NCBI GenBank assembly: GCA_025354865.1
Contig: JANXMB010000128.1
Span: 33,635-97,634 of the forward strand
DNA length: 64,000 nucleotides
Direction: 5' to 3'
DNA from: Acetobacteraceae bacterium
Lineage (GTDB): Bacteria; Pseudomonadota; Alphaproteobacteria; Acetobacterales; Acetobacteraceae
Within the stretch, counting starts at the first letter, position 1; every line of letters begins with the position of its first letter. The translations under genes and the position numbers were made by a program. Of the stretch, positions 37,513 to 46,911 are shown in pieces. The notes below the pieces were generated by a model. The model saw only the letters and a list, made by a program, of their open reading frames with translations. It made no database searches and was not told where the DNA came from.

Positions 37513-39078
37513 CTACCGAGCGAGGTGAACGAAATGGACGGAGGTTGCCTCGCCGCGATCGGCATCCACCCGATAACCCTTGCGCGCCGCCCAGTACAAT
37601 TTTTGCCAGTACAGCGGCAGTATGGCGCCATCTTCCATCGCGATCCGGGTTGCCTCGCTCAGCAGCTTGTTGCGCTCGGCTTCGTTGAATTCGCCGGCAG
37701 CCTTGGCCAAAACGGAGTCGAATTGGTTGTTCGAATAGCGCGCCCGATTCAACGATCCGGTGCCGGCCGCCGCATCGAAGGTGGCGAGAATGCCGGTCAG
37801 GCCGTTCAACGACGAACTGGCGATACTGCCGTAGCTGAAGTCGAACAGGCTGAATTTTCGTTGCGTCGCGGCGGGGGCATAGACGTTGTAGGGCATCACC
37901 TCCACCCCATTCACCTTCAGACCGCCTCGGGTGAACATCTGTCCCAAGGCCTGAGCGAGCTGCGAGTCGGCCGGAAAGCGGTTGTTCGAGCCGTGGATCG
38001 TTAGGCCGAACCCGTCCGGATAACCCGCTTCCGCCAGCAGCTTGCGCGCCCCGTCTGGATCGAATGCCATCGGTTTCATCGCCGGATCGTGACCGCCCAT
38101 GCCATCCGGCACGATCTGACCGGATGGCTCGCCCGCCCCGGCCAGCACACGCTCGGTAATCGCCGGGCGGTTGATCAACTTGGAAAGCGCCAGTCGGACC
38201 CGCCGATCTTTCAACGGGTTCTTCGCCAGCGGCTTGCCGTCCTTGTCGGTCAGGAACGGACTGCTGTCCCGCCCCTGATCCATCGCAATGTAGACCACGC
38301 GCGTCGATATCGCCGAATACAGCGCAATATCCTGCCTGTTTTGGAATACCCCGATGTCGGACGGCGGAATCTGCTCGATGGCATCCACCGCCCCCGATAG
38401 CAGCGCAGCCGAACGGGCGGCGGGATTCGCGAGGAATTTCAGCGTCACAGTGCCGAATTCCGGCTTGTGTTCCCAATAATCCGGGTTCGCCGCCATGACG
38501 ACCTTATCCCCCGGCAAATAGGACTTGTACCGGTAGGGTCCGGTCCCGATCATCGCTCGGCCGGCGTTGAAATCGTCGGTGACGACCTGCGACCCCAATG
38601 CGGCGGGAATGATGGGGATGCGCCCGATCATGTCCATCAGCAGCGGCACCGGAGTGTCGGTGTGGACCCGAATGGTATGAGGATCGAGGATCTCGGTCTC
38701 TTTGACCGATCGCACGAAGCTGGCCAGAGGCCCGGGGGAGTTCGGCACCGAGCGTGCGCGCTTCAGCGAGAAGGCGACATCGACAGCGCCGAAATCGGAG
38801 CCATCGTGGAATTTGACCCCCGGCCGTAAGGCGACTTCCCACGTCAGAGGATCGATCAGCTTCCATGAAACCGCTAACGCGGGCTGAACCTGCAATTTCG
38901 AGTCGAACCGAATCAGGCTGTCGAACATGTTCTCGGCTGTCGAAACGTCGTTCCCCAGGTCGGAGAATAACGGATCCAACGCGTTCTGCTCGGTTGCCCG
39001 CCCGATCGTCAGGTCGGTGGCCCAGCCAGGGCCGCTGGCGGTCAATAGCAATGCCAAAATCGCGGCGTTCCGGATCAT
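37513..39078 (-). CDS. ABC transporter substrate-binding protein, family 5 (peptide/nickel type)
   Basis: 521 aa with signal peptide; WEVALRPGVKFHDGSDFGAVDVAFSLKRA; GTGPYRYKSYLPGDKVVMAANPDYW. Confidence 0.9.
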   Translation of the reverse strand: MIRNAAILALLLTASGPGWATDLTIGRATEQNALDPLFSDLGNDVSTAENMFDSLIRFDSKLQVQPALAVSWKLIDPLTWEVALRPGVKFHDGSDFGAVDVAFSLKRARSVPNSPGPLASFVRSVKETEILDPHTIRVHTDTPVPLLMDMIGRIPIIPAALGSQVVTDDFNAGRAMIGTGPYRYKSYLPGDKVVMAANPDYWEHKPEFGTVTLKFLANPAARSAALLSGAVDAIEQIPPSDIGVFQNRQDIALYSAISTRVVYIAMDQGRDSSPFLTDKDGKPLAKNPLKDRRVRLALSKLINRPAITERVLAGAGEPSGQIVPDGMGGHDPAMKPMAFDPDGARKLLAEAGYPDGFGLTIHGSNNRFPADSQLAQALGQMFTRGGLKVNGVEVMPYNVYAPAATQRKFSLFDFSYGSIASSSLNGLTGILATFDAAAGTGSLNRARYSNNQFDSVLAKAAGEFNEAERNKLLSEATRIAMEDGAILPLYWQKLYWAARKGYRVDADRGEATSVHFVHLAR

Positions 39079-39261
39079 CCTCGATACTCCCTTTATTGCC
39101 GCCGGTTTGCCCCATGGCGGCCGATCGCGCCAGAGCGGATCGCGCCTCGGTGTCCTGTGCGAGATTGTAAATCTATTCTATAAAACAACCGTATAGAGCG
39201 CGATGATCGAATCCGGCCGGTCGGTAGCGCCTGGGTTTTGCGGCGAAACAGGGGGGAAAGC

Positions 39262-39741
39262 ATGCGTATCGCGATCGGGTCTTTGATCCACGACCCAATG
39301 CCGGGAGCATCGTTGACGATGATGGAATCGTTCGTCCTCCATCGCGAGCAAGCGGTGCTGGCGGCGCTGCCGGACTTCGTGCTGCCGGATGCGGATATCG
39401 TCCCGTTGATCGCAGCCGTCGCGCCGGCCGGTGGCCCGTTGATGCGGGAAACGTTCCACGTGCTGGCGATCGAATTGGTTCACCGCCTGGCGGCCCGCCG
39501 CCCGGTCGATGGCGTGCTGTTGTCGTTGCCCAACGTCCTGACGGTCGAGGACGAGCCGGACGGCAATGCCGAATTGCTGGAACGTGTGCGCAACGTGCTG
39601 CCGCCGCAGTTGCCGATCGTCGTATCCTTGCCGATCGGCGCCGCCCCGACCCCGCGCATGCGCCTGACCGGCGCGATTTTCGCCGACGGCAGCGCGCCGC
39701 AACGCCTGTTGGAGGTATTGGCGACACAGGCAATCCCCTGA
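39262..39741 (+). CDS. Truncated M81 (MlrC-like) metallopeptidase-related protein
   Basis: 159 aa; MRIAIGSLIHD.., VPLIAAVAPAGGPL.., PVDGVLLSLPNVL..DGNAELLERVRNVLPPQLPIVVSLPIGAAPTPRM aligns by eye with the M81 N-terminal region. Confidence 0.6.
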   Translation: MRIAIGSLIHDPMPGASLTMMESFVLHREQAVLAALPDFVLPDADIVPLIAAVAPAGGPLMRETFHVLAIELVHRLAARRPVDGVLLSLPNVLTVEDEPDGNAELLERVRNVLPPQLPIVVSLPIGAAPTPRMRLTGAIFADGSAPQRLLEVLATQAIP

Positions 39742-39781
39742 TACGCTGCGGCGCAGCAAAACAATTCGGTGGATCGAGCCC

Positions 39782-40789
39782 ATGAGCGCACCCGTTTCCG
39801 ACCGCATTCCCGTGCTGGATATCGGCCCTTATCTGGCCGGAGAGCCCGGTGCGCGTGCTCAGCTGGGTTACGATATCGCCAAAACCGCTGCCGACACGGG
39901 GTTTCTGGTGATCGTGAATCACGGCATCCCGCAAAACGCGATCGATGCGTGTTTCGGTGCTGCCTCGGCGTTTTTCGATCGGGACGAAGATTTCAAGCTG
40001 GCGCTTAAGGTCGGCGATCTCAACATCGGCTACCTGCCGTACGGGGCGCAGATCGTCCGCACGTCGAAAGTCGCGTCCAACACGAAACCGAATTTCAGCG
40101 AAAGCTTTTATATCGTGAACGACCTCGCGCCGGACGATCCGCGCATCGTCGCGCGCGATCCGCTGTACGGGCTGAATCGTTGGCCGCCCGATATGCCGGC
40201 ATTCAAGATGGCCACGACGGCATATATCCAGGTGATGGCGGTTTTGGCCGATAAGATGGTCTCGGCGGTGGCCACCGCGTTGGATCTGTCGTCCGATTAT
40301 TTCACCGCCGCCTTCACCGACGAACCGACGCGAACGCTGCGGTTGATTCGTTACCCCAAACACGACGGGGCGGAGGACAATCAGTTCGGTTTCGCGCCCC
40401 ACATCGATACCAATTTCCTGACGCTGCTGGCCCAATCGGCGCTGCCCGGATTGGAGGTCCGCACGCCCCAGGGCGAATGGATCCGGCCCGCCCCGATTCC
40501 TGGCGCTTTCGTCGTCAACACCGGGGAGATGCTGGGGCGCTACTCCAACGACCGGTTCATCGCCACACCGCACCGTGTCATCAACGACAACAATGCGGTT
40601 CGCCATGCGATTCCGTTTTTTTTCGGACCGGGATTGGATGCCGTCATCGCCCCGGTGCCGACCTGCGTGTCCGCCGAAAACCCCGCTAAATACGAGCCGC
40701 TGCTGTATTCCGACCATCGACGCAAGCTGAACCTGACCAATTTCGCGCATCGCCAGAAAAACCCTGGCGCCAGCGCGAGCGAATATTGA
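39782..40789 (+). CDS. Isopenicillin-N-synthase-family 2OG/Fe(II) dioxygenase
   Basis: 335 aa; IPVLDIGPYLAG, GFLVIVNHGIP, FAPHIDTNFLTLLAQ, VNTGEMLGRYSNDRFIATPHRV. Confidence 0.88.
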   Translation: MSAPVSDRIPVLDIGPYLAGEPGARAQLGYDIAKTAADTGFLVIVNHGIPQNAIDACFGAASAFFDRDEDFKLALKVGDLNIGYLPYGAQIVRTSKVASNTKPNFSESFYIVNDLAPDDPRIVARDPLYGLNRWPPDMPAFKMATTAYIQVMAVLADKMVSAVATALDLSSDYFTAAFTDEPTRTLRLIRYPKHDGAEDNQFGFAPHIDTNFLTLLAQSALPGLEVRTPQGEWIRPAPIPGAFVVNTGEMLGRYSNDRFIATPHRVINDNNAVRHAIPFFFGPGLDAVIAPVPTCVSAENPAKYEPLLYSDHRRKLNLTNFAHRQKNPGASASEY

Positions 40790-42363
40790 TGTGCGCGCTC
40801 AGGTGGCTTGTGCTGGCTGGCTGTCTCGGCAGCTCTGTTCAGGCGGCGGAACCATTCCGAGCGGTGATGAATATCGAGTTGCAGGTCCTCGACCCCATTC
40901 TGACAACCGCCACCGTTACCCGGGCGCTGGGGTATATGATCTACGACATGCTGATCGCGATGGATTCGAAGGGCGAATACCATCCGCAAATGTTGGAGTC
41001 GTGGAAAGTCAGCGACGATCGCATGACCTGGACGATGACGTTGCGGCCGGGTCTGACGTGGCACGACGGCGCGGCGGTGACACCCGAGGATTGCGTCGCT
41101 TCGATACGCCGTTGGGCGCAAATGGATGCGTTCGGCAAACGATTGATGGCAGCGACCGCAGAATTGCGCGTGCTCGACAGCCGTAGATTCCAGATCGTGC
41201 TGTCGCGGCCATTCGCCTTTGTGATTGAGGCACTTGGCAAACCCAATGCGCTGCTGCCTGTCATGATGCCGGCGCGCATGGCGGCGACGCCTGCGACGAA
41301 AGCCAATACCGAAACGGTGGGCTCTGGGCCGTTTACCTTCGATCGCAACGAATGGCGCCCGGGCGATCGCGCGATTTTCCACCGCAATCCGGCCTATAAG
41401 CCTCGTTCGGAACCGGCCGATGGATTCGCGGGCGGAAAAATGGCCAATTTCGATACGGTGGAATTCGTCAGCATTCCCGACCCCGGCGGTCGCGTCATCG
41501 CGTTGGAAACGGGCGCGGTGGACTATGTCGAAATCCTGACCTTCGATTACATCGAGAAGATGCGGACAGATCCCCGGATTCGGATCATGCCGATGCCGTC
41601 GTACGCGCAAACCACAGGCGGTTTGTCGGTGAACAATCTGATCCCGCCGTTCAACGATGTGCGCATGCGCCGCGCGTTGCAAATCGCGCTCGATCAGAAG
41701 GAAATCATGGCGGGGATGGGATTGCCGCAAAGCATGTATCTGCCGTTCTGCCAATCTGTGTTCCTATGCGGCGGACCCTACGGCACCGATGTCGGCAACG
41801 ACTACCTGCGCGAGCCCAGCGCCGCCAAGGCTCGGGCACTATTGCAGGAGGCCGGTTATAAGGGCGAAAAAATCGTCCTGCTGCACAGCATCGACTCCGC
41901 GACGATCAACCCCATAAGCTTGGTCGTCGTCGATCAGTTGAAACGGGCGGGCTTCAACCTGGAAGTCGTCTCGTCGGATTACAGTTCCCTCGCGCAACGG
42001 CGGACGAAGAAAGATCCGATCGAGCAGGGCGGTTGGAACCTGATGCCGGTGGTCTGGAGCGGTTACGACATGATCAATCCGCTCTCGCATTATACGACAG
42101 CCTATAGTTGCGGCGGATCGTATCCGGGCTGGAACTGCGATCCCGGCATGCCGGCGCTGGTCGCTCGGTTCGAGGTTGAGCCGGATCGCGACAAACGCAT
42201 GGCCCTGGCGAAGGAAATGCAATTGCGCGTTCTCGATCAGGCGCCGCAGATGTTCCTCGGCCAGTTTTCGCCGCCGGCGGCCTATCGATCCAATATCGTC
42301 GGGCTGCTGGAGACCGGCCTCTCGGTGTTCTGGAACGCCCGGCGGGAGGGCAAGGCGCACTAA
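40786..42363 (+). CDS. ABC transporter substrate-binding protein, family 5
   Basis: 525 aa with signal peptide; ATGA overlap with upstream gene; TWTMTLRPGLTWHDGAAVTPEDCVASIRRW. Confidence 0.9.
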   Translation: MMCALRWLVLAGCLGSSVQAAEPFRAVMNIELQVLDPILTTATVTRALGYMIYDMLIAMDSKGEYHPQMLESWKVSDDRMTWTMTLRPGLTWHDGAAVTPEDCVASIRRWAQMDAFGKRLMAATAELRVLDSRRFQIVLSRPFAFVIEALGKPNALLPVMMPARMAATPATKANTETVGSGPFTFDRNEWRPGDRAIFHRNPAYKPRSEPADGFAGGKMANFDTVEFVSIPDPGGRVIALETGAVDYVEILTFDYIEKMRTDPRIRIMPMPSYAQTTGGLSVNNLIPPFNDVRMRRALQIALDQKEIMAGMGLPQSMYLPFCQSVFLCGGPYGTDVGNDYLREPSAAKARALLQEAGYKGEKIVLLHSIDSATINPISLVVVDQLKRAGFNLEVVSSDYSSLAQRRTKKDPIEQGGWNLMPVVWSGYDMINPLSHYTTAYSCGGSYPGWNCDPGMPALVARFEVEPDRDKRMALAKEMQLRVLDQAPQMFLGQFSPPAAYRSNIVGLLETGLSVFWNARREGKAH

Positions 42364-42383
42364 TCGGTTTCAGTCGGTTCGCG

Positions 42384-42415
42384 CGTGGCGATCGCCACGT
42401 CCTTGCCGGACGTGG
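42384..42415 (+). terminator. Overlapping alternative hairpins between convergent genes
   Basis: CGTGGCGATCGCCACG (42384..42399) and CCACGTCC-TTGCC-GGACGTGG (42395..42415), followed by TTCTATTC. Confidence 0.45.
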
Positions 42416-42441
42416 TTCTATTCAAGCTGTGTCGCCGCGCG

Positions 42442-43440
42442 TTACACCGATGCCGATGCCGGGGTGCCATTCCGAGCGGGTGGCAGGGCGCCGGATGGCA
42501 TGGACCAGTTGGGTGCACCGGGTTTCCGCGGCAGCGGCGGGGCGGTCAACATCGTTTCCGATCTTGTGTAACCGAGGGCGTGGCTCAGTTTGGCGGCGGC
42601 GTCCTGCACGACCGATACCAAGGCGCGCGGCCGAGGCGGCCGCATGCGCATGGTCGGGGCGCTGATGAAGATCACCGCGACGACCTGCCCGGAGGCATCG
42701 CGAACCGGCGCGCCCACGCTGACCGCGCCCGGCACGACCTCGTCGGCTGTCACCAAATAGCCGCGGGCGCGAATGCGTTGCAAATCGGCCGCGATCCAGG
42801 TGGGGTCGGTGCGTGTGGCGGGCGTAAAGCGGGGCAGGCGTTGCGTCAGCAACTGGGTTTGCACGGCTTCCGGCGCGTGGGCCAACAGCATGCGGCTGGT
42901 GCCGGCGTGCAGCGGGCCGTGGGCCCCGACCTCGGTATAAATGCGCAGGATGGGATCGGTCTGATAGATGGCAACCGTCTGGCTTTGCATCCCGTCGCGT
43001 ACGCGCAGGTAGGCGTTCTCCCCAGCTGCGATGCCCAACGCGGTCAGGAATGGCATGGCTGTGGTTGCGAGGGCGTCTTGTTCGACGGCAGCTTGTCCGA
43101 AGGCATTCCAGCGGGCGCCCAGGCGCCAGGTCTTGTTGACCTCGTCGGCGACGGCGAAGCCTTTGGCTTGCAGGATGCGGAGAAGCTTGGTGGCGGTCGC
43201 CGGAGCGCAATCGGCGTGCCGCGCGATGTCGGCGACCGCGATCGGGCCTTCCTTGGCCAGCAGTTCCAGCAAATCGATCCCCCGTTCCAGCATCGCCGTA
43301 TTCGGTTCGCGGGGTGGGGATGGCGGGGCAACGGGCACCGGTTTCTGCGGCTCCGCCTTCGCGGTGGCCGTGCGGCGAAGGCCGATCGACGGCTTGATGA
43401 GGGGCCGGCCGAGGCCGGTACGTTGTTTCATGGACGCCAT
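42442..43440 (-). CDS. IclR family transcriptional regulator
   Basis: 332 aa; ALERGIDLLELLAKEGPIAVADIARHADCAPATATKLLRILQAKGF HTH; C-terminal effector domain ISVGAPVRDASGQVVAVI. Confidence 0.9.
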   Translation of the reverse strand: MASMKQRTGLGRPLIKPSIGLRRTATAKAEPQKPVPVAPPSPPREPNTAMLERGIDLLELLAKEGPIAVADIARHADCAPATATKLLRILQAKGFAVADEVNKTWRLGARWNAFGQAAVEQDALATTAMPFLTALGIAAGENAYLRVRDGMQSQTVAIYQTDPILRIYTEVGAHGPLHAGTSRMLLAHAPEAVQTQLLTQRLPRFTPATRTDPTWIAADLQRIRARGYLVTADEVVPGAVSVGAPVRDASGQVVAVIFISAPTMRMRPPRPRALVSVVQDAAAKLSHALGYTRSETMLTAPPLPRKPGAPNWSMPSGALPPARNGTPASASV

Positions 43441-43603
43441 TGATTGCTCACCGATTATGTCGGGTTACCAGCGGGTAGCATCGCATCCCGAATGCGTTTC
43501 GGTCTAAAGCCGTATTCGGATATCAGGTATGCCGAGATGACGGGTCAGCAAAAAAACCGCTTTAGCCGTTGACAGTGCCGGCGCGGGGCGGCGTTGTCCG
43601 GCT

Positions 43604-44467
43604 ATGCGTTCGGTCCCAATTCTGCTTCTGGCCCTCCTGCTGGCCCATCCTGCCTGGACTGCCGAACCGGCGGGGCGGCATCGCTTTTTCGCGGCCAGCG
43701 ACGGCACCCGCTTGCACTATATCGAAGCGGGTCCGCCGTCCGCGCATATTCTTGTCCTGGTGCCCGGTTGGACCATGCCCGCCTGGATCTGGGACGCGCA
43801 GATCCAGGGACTCAGCCACCGTTATCGTGTCATTGCCTTCGATCCGCGGGGGCAAGGTCAGTCCGATGTGCCGCGAACCGGTTACGAACCCAATCGACGC
43901 GGCAAGGATATCGGCGACCTCATCGGACATCTCGGGCCGGAGCGCGTGGTTGTCGTCGCGTGGTCGCTGGGGGTGCTGGACACCTTGGCCTATGTCCATA
44001 CGCAGGGGGATGGGCGGCTGGCCGGGTTGGTCCTGGTCGATAACTCCGTGGGCGAGGAACCGCCGCCGCCAATGCCGCCGCCACCGACCGGGCCGCCGGT
44101 GCCTAAGCCGCCGCACGCCGAGGCGATGCGGTCCTTCGTCGCGCATATGTTTCGCACCCCGCGCACGCCCGCCTACCTCGAACGCCTAACCGAGGCGACC
44201 TTGCGCACGCCCGAGGACGCCGCACGCGCTCTGCTAGCCTATCCCATGCCGCGCAGCTACTGGAAGGAGGCGGTCTATGCGACGACCCGGCCCGTCCTTT
44301 ATATAGTACGTCCACGCTGGGTTCCCCAGGCGGAGAACCTTGCGCGTAACCGGCCGGGAACGGAGACGGACATTTTTACTGACGCCGGCCATGCCTTGTT
44401 CGTCGACGAACCCGCGCGGTTCAATGCGAAGGTGGAGAGTTTCGTCCGGCGAAGGATTTGGCCGTGA
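43604..44467 (+). CDS. Alpha/beta hydrolase
   Basis: 287 aa with signal-like N-terminus; VLVPGWTMPAWIW, GxSxG-like VVAWSLGVLDTLAY, DAGHALFVDEP. Confidence 0.85.
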   Translation: MRSVPILLLALLLAHPAWTAEPAGRHRFFAASDGTRLHYIEAGPPSAHILVLVPGWTMPAWIWDAQIQGLSHRYRVIAFDPRGQGQSDVPRTGYEPNRRGKDIGDLIGHLGPERVVVVAWSLGVLDTLAYVHTQGDGRLAGLVLVDNSVGEEPPPPMPPPPTGPPVPKPPHAEAMRSFVAHMFRTPRTPAYLERLTEATLRTPEDAARALLAYPMPRSYWKEAVYATTRPVLYIVRPRWVPQAENLARNRPGTETDIFTDAGHALFVDEPARFNAKVESFVRRRIWP

Positions 44468-46911
44468 ACTTCCTGCCGCTTTTTTTGGTTTCGCTTGCGG
44501 CGGTCGGATACGAGACCGCGCTGACCCGTTATTTCGCCGTCGCGAAATGGTCGGAATACGGTTACTGGGTCATATCCATCGTTATGGTCGGTTTCGCGCT
44601 GAGCGGGGTGGTCATCGCCCTGTGGCGGGATGCGTTCGCCCGTAACGGGGAGCGGTTGCTGGCCATTCTGCCGCCCGTATTGGTGGCGACCGCTGCGGCC
44701 GGGTATCTTCTGGTTGCGATCAATCCATTCAACCCGTTGCAATTGCAAAATGCTGCCACGTGGCAGCCGCAACTGTGGAACATCGGGCTCTATTATCTCG
44801 CCCTGTTACCGTTCTTTTTCCTCGCTGGCATGTTTATCAGCCTGAATTTCGTGCTGCATGCGCGGCGCATCGGGCTGGTCTATGGCTTCGATCTCACCGG
44901 GGCCGGCGCCGGTTCCGCGACCGTGCTGGTCGCGATGTATGCCGTGCACGCCTTCAATTTGGTGCCGCTGCTGCTCATTCCCCTCGCCGTCAGTGCGGTG
45001 TTCGTGGATCGTCGCTGGCGGTTGCGGTCGGTTCTCGCATCGCTCCTCGCGCTTGTTGCGTCGGAAGCCGTATTGCTGACCGATCCGCAGGCGGCCTTCA
45101 ACGATTTCAAATCGATCTACGCCCCGCTGCACACCCAGGATGCCCAGGTGGTGGCAGAGGTACTGTCGCCGCGCGGCGACTACCTTCTGCTGGACGATTT
45201 TCAGGAACGCGTGGACACCGACATTTCCAACAATGCCGGGATGATGGGGCTGAGCGGGCCGCCCAGCACCTTCGGGCTCTACCGCGACGGCAACCGTATC
45301 GCCGCCCTTCCGAAGAACGACAAATGGGATGTCGGCTACGCCAGCGCCGCGCTGGACGCCCTGCCATACACGTTGATTCCGGGTGCCCGCGTGCTTCTGG
45401 TCGGCGGCTCCGGCGGATTCCGCGTCCGCGCGGCCCTCGCGCTTGGCGCCACCGCAATTCGCGTTCTGGAACCCGAACCGATCCTGAACATGGCCCTGCG
45501 CAACGGCATGGGCCCCTCGCCGGCGCTCCCCCCCGATCCCATGGTACGCGTTGCCGACGAAGGGCCGCTCGCGGTGCCGCCGGGCGTGCACGATATCGTC
45601 GATATTTCGGCGGATTTCCTCGATACCGCCGAGGCCAACGTCAACGCCTTCAGCAAGGAAGCGATTGCGAAATACCTGATCGGATTGCCGGAAGGCGGTC
45701 TGATTTCGCTGCCAGTGTCGATCCGCGATTTCCCGATCTATGCCCTGCGGATGCTCGCGACATCCCGCGCCGCGCTGTTGGCGGCCGGTGTGCCGGACCC
45801 GGCGGCGCATGTCGTCGTTTACCGATCTGCCTGGGCGGTGCGCATCCTGCTGTCCCGCGAACCGTGGGACGAAGATCGTCTGGCCGCATTGCGCAAATTC
45901 TGCGACGAACGATCCTTCGATGTGTCCTGGTATCCGCACATGGATGTCGAGGCAGCGCGCGCAAAGCTCTACAACGATCTGCCGCGCGTGTCCTTTGCCT
46001 TGGGGGAGGTCGAAGCGACCGGCCCCGACGACGCCATCGCCGATGAGGCGGAGGCCGTTTTGAACGGCCAACCGACACCGTCGGCGCAATTTTTCAACCT
46101 CGGCCCGATCGCCTTGGATCGCCCCTTTTATTATGCCGCACCGCGACTGGATCAAATCGGGACCTTACTGAAACGCCTGGAAATTCTGCCGCAACAGGAA
46201 GTCGGCGTGCTGGTCAATCTGGCGGTGCTGGCCCAGGCGGTGCTGATCGCCGCACTCGTTCTGTTGGTGCCGGTTGCGGCCCGCCGTCGTCTGCGCGGGG
46301 ATGGCGACATGCCGCTCCCGCTGTTGCGGGCGGTGGTGTATTTCCCGGCCCTCGGCCTGGGCTTCCTGTTCGTCGAGATTTTCCTGATCGAGAAAGCAAG
46401 TCTGTGGCTGAACGATCGCACCAGCGGTTTCGCCCTCGTGCTGACCGGAATGCTCGTCTTCTCCGGCTTCGGCAGTCTCGCGGCGGAACGTCTGTCCCGC
46501 GCCCCCTCGGCTGCGATGACGATGGTATGCGGTGCCGTCCTGCTATGGATGGTCCTGATGCTGATTTGGTTCCAGCCGCTGGTGCTCGCAACGCTCGGCT
46601 GGTCCTGGATGGGCCGGGTCGCGGCACTGATGGCGGTGGTCGCGCCGGTGTCGATCCTATTGGGTTTGCCCTTCCCCTTGGGGCTGACCCGAGCGGGTCG
46701 GGGTGGGTTGCTGCCGTGGGCTTGGGGCCTGAACGGTGCGTTTTCGGTCGTTGCGACCCCGCTGGCCAATTTGATCGCACGCGAGGCCGGGTTCGACAGG
46801 GTTCTTTTGTGCGCCGCGATATTGTATGGGGTGGCGCTCTTGACCTTTCCCGTGACCAGGAGACGCCCCGCGTGGCACCGTTCGACTCAACCATCACCCG
46901 TCGGGGACTGA
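44464..46911 (+). CDS. Membrane-embedded spermidine-synthase-like protein
   Basis: about 815 aa (GTG start overlapping upstream TGA); N- and C-terminal hydrophobic segments; central Rossmann-like VLLVGGSGGFRVRAALALGATAIRVLEPEP; WAWGLNGAFSVVATPLANLIA. Confidence 0.75.
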   Translation: MNFLPLFLVSLAAVGYETALTRYFAVAKWSEYGYWVISIVMVGFALSGVVIALWRDAFARNGERLLAILPPVLVATAAAGYLLVAINPFNPLQLQNAATWQPQLWNIGLYYLALLPFFFLAGMFISLNFVLHARRIGLVYGFDLTGAGAGSATVLVAMYAVHAFNLVPLLLIPLAVSAVFVDRRWRLRSVLASLLALVASEAVLLTDPQAAFNDFKSIYAPLHTQDAQVVAEVLSPRGDYLLLDDFQERVDTDISNNAGMMGLSGPPSTFGLYRDGNRIAALPKNDKWDVGYASAALDALPYTLIPGARVLLVGGSGGFRVRAALALGATAIRVLEPEPILNMALRNGMGPSPALPPDPMVRVADEGPLAVPPGVHDIVDISADFLDTAEANVNAFSKEAIAKYLIGLPEGGLISLPVSIRDFPIYALRMLATSRAALLAAGVPDPAAHVVVYRSAWAVRILLSREPWDEDRLAALRKFCDERSFDVSWYPHMDVEAARAKLYNDLPRVSFALGEVEATGPDDAIADEAEAVLNGQPTPSAQFFNLGPIALDRPFYYAAPRLDQIGTLLKRLEILPQQEVGVLVNLAVLAQAVLIAALVLLVPVAARRRLRGDGDMPLPLLRAVVYFPALGLGFLFVEIFLIEKASLWLNDRTSGFALVLTGMLVFSGFGSLAAERLSRAPSAAMTMVCGAVLLWMVLMLIWFQPLVLATLGWSWMGRVAALMAVVAPVSILLGLPFPLGLTRAGRGGLLPWAWGLNGAFSVVATPLANLIAREAGFDRVLLCAAILYGVALLTFPVTRRRPAWHRSTQPSPVGD

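Noticed and set aside
39173-40750. 525 aa minus-strand ORF opposite the M81-like and IPNS-like genes
   Set aside because: The plus-strand products have recognisable family motifs; the antisense ORF spans two genes and is Arg/Gly-rich.
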